Origin: Legionella busanensis
GTDB lineage: Bacteria; Pseudomonadota; Gammaproteobacteria; Legionellales; Legionellaceae
Reading direction: 5' to 3'
Assembly: GCF_900461525.1 (NCBI RefSeq)
Contig: NZ_UGOD01000001.1
Span: 2,263,001 to 2,327,000, forward strand
DNA length: 64,000 nucleotides
Of the stretch, positions 46,943 to 55,840 are shown piece after piece; position 1 is the first letter of the stretch, and every line of letters begins with the position of its first letter. The notes beneath the pieces were generated by a model. The model was not told where the DNA came from, made no database searches, and saw only the letters and a program-made list of their open reading frames with translations. The translations under genes were made by a program, and so were the position numbers.

Positions 46943-47753
46943 TAAGCACAAGTCGATGGAAACGCTTCATTTACTGCTCATTGAAGAAAATCCTATTGCC
47001 TCACGTTTAGTTGAAATCATAATAAGCAAAATTGGATTCCACTTAACTTCAGTAACAAGTGGTGAACAGGCTATAAAAATAATTAAACAAATTCCTTTTG
47101 ATATCATTATTACCAATATTAGTTTACCAGGTATTTCTGGCATAGAGCTATGTCAACAAATTCGTGCACTAGAGTATAAGCAGCAAAATGAAAACATTCC
47201 TTTTATTGGCTTGGCCAACTCTAGCTCAGAGATAGAAAGGCAGGCCTGCTTACAGGCAGGCATGAATGGTATTTTTATTAAACCGCTCGATTTGATGATA
47301 ATAAGGTCTATTATTGCCAAATTTTTTCCTAAATTCAGTAAACTTTTAAAACAACCAAAGCCGCTAATTAATATTTCGCAGTCTCAATCTGAACCTCAAA
47401 TATTTAAATTAGTTGATTTTCCAATTTTAGATCCAATAGTAGGTATTAATAATACCGGCGGTGAAAACTTGTTAAGAGAATTAATAATTCTTTTGCAAGA
47501 AGAATTAGCCCTCGACAAAGAATCTATCTACGATGCATATAAAAAAAATGACTATAAACGTATCAAAGAGTTAGCTCATAAAATGCGCAGTAGTGCTATT
47601 TATTGTGGTGCAATTAAATTACATAAAGCTTGTCAATATACAGAAGATGGTTTAAAGATTAATAATCCAAAGCTACTTGCGCAGTTAAGCTCACAATTAC
47701 TAGATGTTATTGAAGAAACAAAATTAGCAATAGATAATTATTTAACTATATGA
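46932..47753 (+). CDS. Response regulator-like protein: degenerate receiver plus HPt domain
   Basis: A 273-residue fusion. The receiver has the acidic pair (LLIEENP) and the Lys in GIFIKPLD (Lys117). Where the phosphorylated Asp should sit, FDIIITNISLPG has Asn62, so it is probably not phosphorylated. The HPt domain has KELAHKMRSSAIYCGAIKLH with His216 in the right place for phosphotransfer. It may act as a phosphorelay docking or regulatory protein. No histidine kinase is adjacent. The start at 46932 overlaps the 44-residue ORF; an ATG at 46956 (METLHLLLIEEN) is an alternative. Confidence 0.85.
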   Translation: MIDNKHKSMETLHLLLIEENPIASRLVEIIISKIGFHLTSVTSGEQAIKIIKQIPFDIIITNISLPGISGIELCQQIRALEYKQQNENIPFIGLANSSSEIERQACLQAGMNGIFIKPLDLMIIRSIIAKFFPKFSKLLKQPKPLINISQSQSEPQIFKLVDFPILDPIVGINNTGGENLLRELIILLQEELALDKESIYDAYKKNDYKRIKELAHKMRSSAIYCGAIKLHKACQYTEDGLKINNPKLLAQLSSQLLDVIEETKLAIDNYLTI

Positions 47754-47793
47754 ATATATTGCTCAATTAATTTAAATTAATTGAGCAATATAT
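47754..47793. terminator. Perfect 40 bp palindrome, bidirectional terminator
   Basis: ATATATTGCTCAATTAATTT is followed directly by its exact inverse complement. It stands between the convergent receiver-HPt and Thr-rich genes, and would fold on both transcripts with AT-rich flanks (ATAAATTTTTAT on the plus side). Confidence 0.7.
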
Positions 47794-47799
47794 AAATTT

Positions 47800-48216
47800 T
47801 TATGGTGTAGTTACTGTTGTAGAAGTATCAGCTGGCACCGTAGTTGTAGTAGTTGTTGTAGCTGTAGCTGGCTGTATATCAAAAACTGTAGTATCAGCAG
47901 CATAGCAATACCATGGCATCGTAGTACCATTAACTGATACATTAATAGTTACCATATCAATATTACCTAAATTAGGTTGGGTACTGCTGTAGCATACTCG
48001 ATTTGTACCATTAACTGTAACATAGTGATAAGTAGTTGTTGTAGCTGTAGCTGTAGTTGCTACATCTGCTGGTAATGTATATACAACTGCATCACCTGTA
48101 CCTGATTGTTGTAATACAACAGGTTCACCTGTAATTACGACTCTGTCAGCTGCCGAGGCAGAAAAACTAACGCCTAAAACTAGTAGAGATATAATATTTT
48201 TTAACTTTTTCATCAT
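47800..48216 (-). CDS. Secreted Thr-rich protein of low complexity
   Basis: A 138-residue protein with a signal peptide (MMKKLKNIISLLVLGVSFSASA) and a mature part dominated by Thr, Val and Ala. It ends in TATTTTTTTVPADTSTTVTTP. Two cysteines (NRVCYSS, WYCYAA) lie in a central segment of normal complexity. The start at 48214-48216 has GGAG six bases upstream; the longer ORF starts are out of the ribosome-binding context. The Thr runs are encoded by ACA/GCT-type triplet repeats. Likely cell-surface or released; function unknown. Confidence 0.75.
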   Translation of the reverse strand: MMKKLKNIISLLVLGVSFSASAADRVVITGEPVVLQQSGTGDAVVYTLPADVATTATATTTTYHYVTVNGTNRVCYSSTQPNLGNIDMVTINVSVNGTTMPWYCYAADTTVFDIQPATATTTTTTTVPADTSTTVTTP

Positions 48217-48446
48217 AATTCGCTCCATGAAGTTAACTTGCAAAACCCTTTAAATCTAGTTCTACCCTAAAACTAGTTGATACAGGCGACGTAGAACGTT
48301 GGTTTAATTATAGTAGAAAATTAATCAAAAAGTATGCAATTATCTTGTTAAGATACAAGATCTTAATAAAATAGATTTATCTTTAATTGAAAGTCAGCTA
48401 GATTATTTACGCTTTTAATAATTAAATGAAAAAGATATTTATGAGG

Positions 48447-48597
48447 GTAAGATGGCATTCCTGACTTCAGTTCTTAGCTGCTATTGGATGTCTTCAGAAA
48501 CGTTTTAGGAAACTTACATCTCGTAAAGCTTCGCACCACGCTTACAATCCGACTTCCTAAATAATGGTGTTAGCTGAGCAGAAACTACCATCCTTAC
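48447..48597. other. Foldable 151 bp element with complementary ends
   Basis: The ends GTAAGATGG and CCATCCTTAC pair with one bulge. Inside, TTTAGGAA (48504-48511) pairs with TTCCTAAA (48554-48561), and GTAAAGC pairs with GCTTAC (48523-48545). Its base composition is clearly richer in G+C than the surrounding AT-rich 600 bp gap (48244-48847), which has no credible ORF. It could be a structured RNA or a decayed MITE; no known RNA family is recognised. Confidence 0.4.
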
Positions 48598-48847
48598 TAT
48601 TAAAAATAGCTCAATTTAATTATGATATCAAATTAAAATACAATTTGTTTAATTTTTATACAAATATTAGGACTATGAGTGAAACCGTTTCTCTTTAAGT
48701 TGGTCTCTATTTTAATTAAACTATCTTTACCATATATCTGACAAGAATAAAATCATTAGTAATTCCAAACTAACTGCCCACCAGTATTTCAAATAGAACA
48801 TAATTTATTGCCTATAATTAAATTAAACGCGTTTTTATAATGAAGTT

Positions 48848-51001
48848 ATGAAAGATAAAACAGCACCTTGGGTTATTGTAGGTGGCGGTCCAGTAGGAGA
48901 AATGCAAGCTGTGCTTTTAGGAGCAATTTTTCCTAAGCAAAATATTTATATCATAGACAAAGAAAGAGATGTAAAACGTCAGCACGGGCTTTTAATTTGG
49001 CCTGAAACAATTGAGCATATTATCCATCAGCTTGATCAAATTCGTAAGCACTTAGAGCCTAAAGGCCAGGAAATCGATCCAGGTGATAATCATACACGCA
49101 TTACAAAAATTAATGAAACGATTGATTTTTTAAAGAAAAATTTCTTGCAGAATAGAAATGGTACTTTTATTCCTACACAAGCATTAATTGAAAAATTAAG
49201 AAGCCTATCTACGAAACGACCTAATATCCATTATAGATCAGATGAAGTTACTACTTCTCGGTTAAATTTCTCTGAAGATCACGAGATAACTAATCTACTG
49301 AAGACGGCAAGTTTAATTTTGGGTGCCGATGGAGCACGCAGCATAATTCGAAAAGATATATTTCTTGATCCTGAGGGCAATGAAAATAAAAAAATTGTGG
49401 CTGGCTATATTATTGAAATTAAATTTAAGGCACGCGCAAAGAAATCTTCATTTATAAAAGATCAAATTAATAAAACTGTTTTGCCAACGCTCTTTAGAGG
49501 CAACTTCCATGTTTGGATGCAAAGCAAAGATAATTCAACTACTTTGCGTATTTTTATTGATAAAGAAGTCTATGATAAATTAAGAAATAAGCGTGATAAC
49601 AAAGGTCGAGCTTATGGAACCTTCGCTAACCCTTACCGCCGATTGATTGATTTACCTAAAGAATTTAGAGAGGCTATTGCTGAAGTTATTAGCTCTGTTA
49701 TTGGTGATCAGAATATTGAGCATGACACTATAAAAATTACGACTTTAGCTTTATCTACCTTTACTGCAAAAAGACTAGTTACGGTAAGAAATGAAACACT
49801 TTACGCATTAGTTGGTGACGCAGCTGCAGGTTTAGTATTAGCCCGTGGTTTAAATAATGGATTAGAGTGCAGTATGGAATATGCTGCTGCTATGTATTAT
49901 TCTTCTTTACACGAAGAAGACTTTGTTAAAAGTTTTTCTCAATATGAAACATTACTACAAGACCATATTCTATTAATTGATTCATATTGTAAATATTTGA
50001 TTCAACAGCTCTTACCCCCTAATGAAAATAGCAATTCTCCTGTACCTACTTCTATTTCAGGCGCAGAATCGCCTAATGCTCCTAACCGCTTCCCGGAAGC
50101 AACACCTAAAGCAGAACAACTTGCAGACTCTACGGCATCTAGCAACCTGCCTCTTTTTAATACCGATCAACCTATAGATCCTGATCTAGCCAATCTAATA
50201 AAAAAGATTCGGGACAAGTATTTATATATCTTCAATCAGATTACAGATCACCCAGCAAGGAACAAACAAAAACATTACGATATGGTTACAAGATTAGCTA
50301 AAGAGTTTGAGGACTTTGTAAATAACTTACTTCCAAATACTTTAACTGAGGAGAAATGGAAAAAGATATTATTTGAAAAATTAATCAACAATACCTCACT
50401 TTTAGGAAAACCGAAAAGTGAATTCCATATTGCTGAAGAAAATAGCCAAACAATTACTGAAAAAAACTTAAATGCTATCAGACAAAATACTAGTTATTTA
50501 GGATTATATAATAGCCTATTGGGTTGCTTTTCAGTCTTTAAGCCGAAGTCTTCTACAAAGGCAAAACAGCTTACAAGAGATGAGTCATCTCAGCCACTCA
50601 CCATTTCAGAAATTGAAGAAAAGATGAGTATCTATAAAAATTTATTGAAAGATAATGAATCACTTTACATCCAGACATTTTCTGTAGAATGGTATTATCT
50701 CAGCCAAAGAGTTTATGTAGAATTGGATAAATTAATTTCAAGTTTACTTAAAGATAGTACTACCAGACATGGTGTGTATCTTGACTATTTAACGCAACTA
50801 GATTTAATAATTGAATTCCTTTCTTCTAATTTAGAAGATGATTTAGAGAATAAAATATCTTCTTTTAGTCAAGGTATCGTAAATCCAGCAATTCCCTATA
50901 AGGACACTATACCTAGTGAATATTTAAAATTGCTCTTTAAGTTCGTAGATGAAACATATGATTCTGCTTATAAACAAAAAATTTTTTCGATATCCTACTA
51001 A
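48848..51001 (+). CDS. FAD-dependent oxidoreductase with long unique C-terminal extension (possible effector)
   Basis: A 717-residue protein. The N-terminal 380 residues look like a p-hydroxybenzoate hydroxylase/monooxygenase-type flavoprotein. FAD motifs are VGGGPVGE (11-18), LGADGARSIIRK and the GDAAAGLVLARGLNNGLE flavin-binding GD motif (323-340). It is followed by a Pro/Ser/Ala-rich linker (about 395-435) and a C-terminal helical domain of about 280 residues with no recognised family. The fusion is unlike normal metabolic monooxygenases. In a Legionella-like genome the architecture suggests a host-directed enzyme. There is no signal peptide. The substrate is unknown. Confidence 0.82.
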   Translation: MKDKTAPWVIVGGGPVGEMQAVLLGAIFPKQNIYIIDKERDVKRQHGLLIWPETIEHIIHQLDQIRKHLEPKGQEIDPGDNHTRITKINETIDFLKKNFLQNRNGTFIPTQALIEKLRSLSTKRPNIHYRSDEVTTSRLNFSEDHEITNLLKTASLILGADGARSIIRKDIFLDPEGNENKKIVAGYIIEIKFKARAKKSSFIKDQINKTVLPTLFRGNFHVWMQSKDNSTTLRIFIDKEVYDKLRNKRDNKGRAYGTFANPYRRLIDLPKEFREAIAEVISSVIGDQNIEHDTIKITTLALSTFTAKRLVTVRNETLYALVGDAAAGLVLARGLNNGLECSMEYAAAMYYSSLHEEDFVKSFSQYETLLQDHILLIDSYCKYLIQQLLPPNENSNSPVPTSISGAESPNAPNRFPEATPKAEQLADSTASSNLPLFNTDQPIDPDLANLIKKIRDKYLYIFNQITDHPARNKQKHYDMVTRLAKEFEDFVNNLLPNTLTEEKWKKILFEKLINNTSLLGKPKSEFHIAEENSQTITEKNLNAIRQNTSYLGLYNSLLGCFSVFKPKSSTKAKQLTRDESSQPLTISEIEEKMSIYKNLLKDNESLYIQTFSVEWYYLSQRVYVELDKLISSLLKDSTTRHGVYLDYLTQLDLIIEFLSSNLEDDLENKISSFSQGIVNPAIPYKDTIPSEYLKLLFKFVDETYDSAYKQKIFSISY

Positions 51002-51178
51002 AAGTAAGTTAAGTAAAAAAAGTAGTTCTTAATACTATTTAATAGCATCAAATGCCAAAATAGGAATCTTCTATGGTCATTAATATACATATTTTTATTA
51101 ACTCAATTTTACTTTCCTTTATTAAGGAGAATATATACTCAAAGCTACACTTAGTTAATTACATAACTTAATTAATTT

Positions 51179-52555
51179 TTAAATTTCTATATCATGAGCC
51201 AGCCGGCGCCGATTGGCCCGAAAATAAGTTAAAGGTGAATGCGCTAATAAGTCAGATAACTTCTCCATATAAATACAAGCAAACCGATCAACCTGATAAG
51301 CAAAATAACTTTCCTCAGCCCCTGCTCTAAAAATACGACCCCAACGAGGATTATAAAAAGCTTGTTGTTCTTTGAGCAACGCTGTTATATGTGTATCAAT
51401 TCTAGCAATTTGCTGCTGCCAATTATTAATTTCTTCTTGATAAATCTGAGTATCTTCATCAATACTTTTTGTGTATAAATCAATATATTTTTGCTCAAAT
51501 TCTTTTTTAGTTTCCATTGCAGTAATAATTTGTTTCTCAACCGGTAAAGCACGCTTTTGTGAAGCTATTTCTTCACTTAGCTCTTCAACAACGAGCGCTG
51601 TTCGCCAATTACAATCTTTCTTTAATCGGAGAATATCCCCATAGATATGGTCACCGATATATAAAATTTCATCACCTTTAACTTGTAAGTCTTCTGTAAA
51701 CTTACGAGCACAACCACCTTGATAGATCCCAGGTTTTATTGCACCATGAAAATTGGTCATAGTGCCATCCACAGGATTTACTGCAAGAAAGCGTGGATTA
51801 TCATAGAAAAAACGTGGTTTACCAGCTAAGGTAATGACATATTCAAATAAATCGCGCCAATCTTCATTAGGCTCTAAAAAAGGATTAATAGCATATTCTA
51901 ATAATAACTTCGTATAACTATATTCAGAATTAGTAAGAATAAATATTCGTTTTCCATAACGTTTTAATCGCTTTAATCCTTCAACAACTGCCTTTTCTTT
52001 AAGAACATAGTCATCAAGATGCTCACTAATATAATTTTTAATACTACCATCTGCATGCGCTTTATCAACACTACTTAATACATCTAAAGCAATTTTGTTA
52101 TAAGTTGGTAACTCATTGGGATACTCATCTTTATAATCAATCAACTGACTGTATAAAACACAAAAAGCAATTGAAAATGAGGTATCAATAGCCATGTAAT
52201 TAGGATCTTTTAAATCAACATAAATACTTTGATAAATCTTTTTTTGTTCAGGATAACTAATAAGCTTAGTACCATGATAACTTTGTCGAATGGCACCATA
52301 TCGACTTAATTTTAAAATATTACCATTACGGCTATCGACAATCAGGCCACGAATTGCATCATCAAAATTAAACTGAAATTCGCGAATTTTAACTGGGTAA
52401 TTTCTATCTTGAATAAGTTTTTCAATAACAATTTTGTAAACAAGTGTTTCAAAATTCTTAGTATTATAGCGTATAAGCGTATGATCCATATCTAAGCCTA
52501 TGAGCTTAATTTTTTTCATATTTAAAATACGATTTACAAAAACTTTTTGATCCAT
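51179..52555 (-). CDS. Eukaryotic-type cytosolic 5'-nucleotidase (HAD-IG family)
   Basis: A 458-residue HAD hydrolase related to cytosolic IMP/GMP 5'-nucleotidase (cN-II). Its motif I is GLDMDHTLIRY (Asp22 nucleophile, Asp24). Motif II is IFILTNSEYSY, and motifs III and IV are in EILYIGDHIYGDILRLKK. Legionella pneumophila encodes a characterised family member that hydrolyses GMP/IMP-type nucleotides. The presence of a eukaryotic-like nucleotidase fits an intracellular lifestyle. The start at 52555 (MDQKVFVNRILNMKK) is acceptable; an internal Met at residue 13 is an alternative. Confidence 0.92.
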   Translation of the reverse strand: MDQKVFVNRILNMKKIKLIGLDMDHTLIRYNTKNFETLVYKIVIEKLIQDRNYPVKIREFQFNFDDAIRGLIVDSRNGNILKLSRYGAIRQSYHGTKLISYPEQKKIYQSIYVDLKDPNYMAIDTSFSIAFCVLYSQLIDYKDEYPNELPTYNKIALDVLSSVDKAHADGSIKNYISEHLDDYVLKEKAVVEGLKRLKRYGKRIFILTNSEYSYTKLLLEYAINPFLEPNEDWRDLFEYVITLAGKPRFFYDNPRFLAVNPVDGTMTNFHGAIKPGIYQGGCARKFTEDLQVKGDEILYIGDHIYGDILRLKKDCNWRTALVVEELSEEIASQKRALPVEKQIITAMETKKEFEQKYIDLYTKSIDEDTQIYQEEINNWQQQIARIDTHITALLKEQQAFYNPRWGRIFRAGAEESYFAYQVDRFACIYMEKLSDLLAHSPLTYFRANRRRLAHDIEI

Positions 52556-52583
52556 AACTTTTCCTTTTCTTTAATACTATTAA

Positions 52584-53969
52584 CTACCAGCTTACGTTAG
52601 AACCATATTTTTTTTGTAAATAATGAGCTAGAGCACGTATAGCCATTGCTTCTCCGCCTTCAGGTTTCCCTGGTTTACTACTTATATTCCAAGCCATAAT
52701 ATCAAAATGAGCCCAAGTAGCTGTAGTTGGTACAAATCGTTTCAAAAATAAAGCAGCTGTTATAGCGCCAGCATAAGGGGTATTTCCACAATTTGATAAG
52801 TCGGCGATACTTGAATCTAATAAAGAGTTATAATTTTCAAATAGTGGTAATTGCCAAATTGGGTCTTCTACTTCCATCGCTGCCTTTATTAATTCTTGTG
52901 CCAAACTTTCATTATTTGCAAACATTGCTGCAATTTCTGTACCTACCGCAACTCGAGCAGCACCTGTTAAGGTTGCAAAATCAATAATAAGCTCTGGATT
53001 AAACTCTGCGGCTTTTACTAACGCATCAGCCAAAATTAATCGACCCTCTGCATCAGTATTATCTACTTCTACAGTTAGCTTATTACGCATCGTTATAATA
53101 TCACCTGGCCGAAATGCTTGCGGTCCAATCGAATTTTCAACAGCGGGTATGAGCACTTGTAAATGAACTGGTAATTGGCAAGCCATAATCCATTGTGCTA
53201 ATCCTAAAGCGTGGGCCGCACCACCCATATCTTTCTTCATTAAACGCATGCCTGCTGATGGTTTAATATCAAGACCACCGCTATCAAAGCAAACGCCTTT
53301 ACCAATCAAACAAATAGCAGGATGTTTAGGAGACCCCCACGTAAAGGAAACGAGTCTTGGTTTATTTTCTGACGCTTTACCCACTGTATAAATTGCCGGA
53401 AAGTTATTTTCTATTAATTCCTTATCAACCCATTGCTTAAAATTAGCCTGATATTGCTCGGCAAGATTTTGTGTAACCTGAGCAAGTTCTGCCGGCCCCA
53501 AATCATTAGTAGGCTTATTAATTAAATTCCGAATAAAAAAGATACTGTCCACTTGTCTCTTAATTTGAAGTAATTCTTCTTCTGAAACAATTAATCGTCG
53601 AGCAACTATGTCAGATGCTTGTTTATATTCAGTAAACTGGTATTGCGCTAAACCCCAAAAAATTAATGCCACTTGTGATAGCGCTTGGTCTGGCTTATAT
53701 GAGCCCGCTGGAAGACGGGTAACCACATGCGCTATTGCTGAAAAAGTATCACGTTGCTCTCCTGCTCCTATATAGGCTTTTGCTAACGAGCCATCTTGAT
53801 GGCTTACTAAACAGATATCCCCTAACCGTCCTTTAAATTGTTGCGAATTAAATAAATTACGTTCATAGTCAGTTAAATTAATTATATCTTTATTCCAGTA
53901 TTCTTGCGTAATTAAAATTAGAGGACACGCCTGCTCGTCAGCGCATTGATAAAATAGTTCACTATTCAT
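52584..53969 (-). CDS. M17 leucyl aminopeptidase family protein
   Basis: A 461-residue paralogue of PepA in a second location. Metal-binding blocks ICLIGKGVCFDSGGLDIKPS and [20 protein letters not shown] are present, so the enzyme should be active. The N-terminal domain differs from PepA (MNSELFYQCADEQACPLIL). It is two bases after murJ in the same direction, suggesting an operon. The preferred substrate may differ from PepA. Confidence 0.92.
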   Translation of the reverse strand: MNSELFYQCADEQACPLILITQEYWNKDIINLTDYERNLFNSQQFKGRLGDICLVSHQDGSLAKAYIGAGEQRDTFSAIAHVVTRLPAGSYKPDQALSQVALIFWGLAQYQFTEYKQASDIVARRLIVSEEELLQIKRQVDSIFFIRNLINKPTNDLGPAELAQVTQNLAEQYQANFKQWVDKELIENNFPAIYTVGKASENKPRLVSFTWGSPKHPAICLIGKGVCFDSGGLDIKPSAGMRLMKKDMGGAAHALGLAQWIMACQLPVHLQVLIPAVENSIGPQAFRPGDIITMRNKLTVEVDNTDAEGRLILADALVKAAEFNPELIIDFATLTGAARVAVGTEIAAMFANNESLAQELIKAAMEVEDPIWQLPLFENYNSLLDSSIADLSNCGNTPYAGAITAALFLKRFVPTTATWAHFDIMAWNISSKPGKPEGGEAMAIRALAHYLQKKYGSNVSW

Positions 53970-53971
53970 AG

Positions 53972-55543
53972 CTACTCCTTATTAAATCCGCGAAATTGTG
54001 CCACTCGCATACCAGAAAAATATAAAATTAGAAAATAAATAACTATGCTCACACTAACATGAAAAAAAAGTTTACCTAGCCTTAACCAAGGAGTAAGTGA
54101 TAGCCAGTCAAATGTTGTGCCTGACATAAAATATAAATATAAAGCAATAACACTATTAGCTAGTATTAATTGCAAACAAAAAAATAACCACCCTGCTTTT
54201 GGTTTATATATTTTACGACGCCGAAGCAGGAATAACAAAATGCCACTATTAACATAGCCTGCTAAAGCAGAAGCCAAAGCTAAACCTGCATGGGCTAAAG
54301 GCCAAATGAGCAATGCACATAAAATACTATTCACTACCATAGCAATAGCGCCTACTTTAACAGGCGTTTTAATATTTTGTTTAGCATAAAAACCTGAGGC
54401 TAGTACCTTAACCATCATAAAGGCAGGAATACCGGACGCAAGTGCTATTAAGCTTTTTTGTGTTTGTATTAGATCAATATTTGTAAATTTGCCATAAGCA
54501 AAACAACTTGCTATCAATGGCATAGAGAAAAAGATAAGGCCAATGCTAGCAGGAATACCAATTAATAATATAGTCTTTAATCCCCAGTCAATTGCCAATG
54601 AAAAGTGAATATTATTTTCCTCAGCATGACGACGCGATAGGTGAGGTAAAATCACTGTAGCAATAGCCACACCAAAGACCCCTAAAGGAAAATCCGTTAA
54701 CCTATCTGTATAGTATAACCAGGAAACACTACCTACTTTTAAAAAAGAAGCGAATATGGAATCGATAATTAAATTTAGTTGAGCAATAGAAACCCCAAAT
54801 AAAGCAGGAAGCATTAATCGCATAACCCGTTTAACGCCTTCATCAGCGTAAGCCCGTGTTGGCCTTATTAATAATTGACGTCGATGTAAGAAAGGTAATT
54901 GAAATAAAAATTGCACAACCCCAGCAAACAAGACTCCCCAGGCTAAGGCCATTATTGGGGGATGACAATAATTTACTAAGAATAACGCTGATAAGATTAA
55001 AGATAAATTTAAAAATACCGGCGTAATAGCAGGCACAACAAAATGTCCATAAGTATTTAAAATAGCACCCGCCATGGCAGTCAGCGAAACAAGCATTAAA
55101 TACGGAAAAGTAATTCTTAACATTTCTGTGGCCAATAATGTTCGACTACTATATTCACCGAAACCTGGGGCAAAAATAAAAATAATGACTGGCGTTGCAA
55201 TAATGCCTAGCAATGTAACTAAAGTCAGTATAGAACTTAATCGACCCGCAACGCGCGCAATAAATGTGCGTACATCTTCATGTGATTGCGTTTGCTGATA
55301 TTCAGCCAGAACAGGCACAAATGCTTGTGAAAAAGCGCCCTCTGCAAAAAGTCGACGCATAAAATTAGGTATTCTAAAGGCAACTAGAAAAGCATCCATG
55401 CCTGCTTGAGCACCAAATAAATGAGCCAATAACATATCTCGTACAAATCCTGTCATCCTTGATAAAAAAGTCATAAGGGAAACAAGTGTACTTGAACGTA
55501 GCAGGCTTTGTCGTTTCGGGACCATAGTTTCGATTGTAGACAT
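53972..55543 (-). CDS. murJ: Lipid II flippase MurJ
   Basis: A 523-residue MOP-family flippase (MviN) with about 14 membrane helices. The N-terminus SSTLVSLMTFLSRMTGFVRDMLLAHLFGA is typical, and AFLVAFRIPNFMRRLFAEGAFSQAFVPV is the MurJ signature. It exports lipid II for peptidoglycan assembly. In many gammaproteobacteria murJ is divergent from rpsT; here an MFS gene stands between them. Confidence 0.96.
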   Translation of the reverse strand: MSTIETMVPKRQSLLRSSTLVSLMTFLSRMTGFVRDMLLAHLFGAQAGMDAFLVAFRIPNFMRRLFAEGAFSQAFVPVLAEYQQTQSHEDVRTFIARVAGRLSSILTLVTLLGIIATPVIIFIFAPGFGEYSSRTLLATEMLRITFPYLMLVSLTAMAGAILNTYGHFVVPAITPVFLNLSLILSALFLVNYCHPPIMALAWGVLFAGVVQFLFQLPFLHRRQLLIRPTRAYADEGVKRVMRLMLPALFGVSIAQLNLIIDSIFASFLKVGSVSWLYYTDRLTDFPLGVFGVAIATVILPHLSRRHAEENNIHFSLAIDWGLKTILLIGIPASIGLIFFSMPLIASCFAYGKFTNIDLIQTQKSLIALASGIPAFMMVKVLASGFYAKQNIKTPVKVGAIAMVVNSILCALLIWPLAHAGLALASALAGYVNSGILLFLLRRRKIYKPKAGWLFFCLQLILANSVIALYLYFMSGTTFDWLSLTPWLRLGKLFFHVSVSIVIYFLILYFSGMRVAQFRGFNKE

Positions 55544-55840
55544 AAATTTTAGAAATTATAAAAAAGTCTTATCATATAATGTTAATGTAGAGTTTTGCGA
55601 CAATTAAATAAATTTCGTTAATATTTTTGCATACCAGTTTAATTAACTTATTGAAAATAAATTAAAATAAGATTATTACATTTAATTACTATAAATTCGA
55701 TATAAAGATATAAGATTAATTTTATGTCTAGTTTTTGTCTACCAAAATAGACTTTAATAAAAACACCCTATCATAATAGGCAGCTTTCTTAAGGACGTTT
55801 ACAGTTTAGGCAATTAGATTGTAGAGTATAGGCTTATCTT

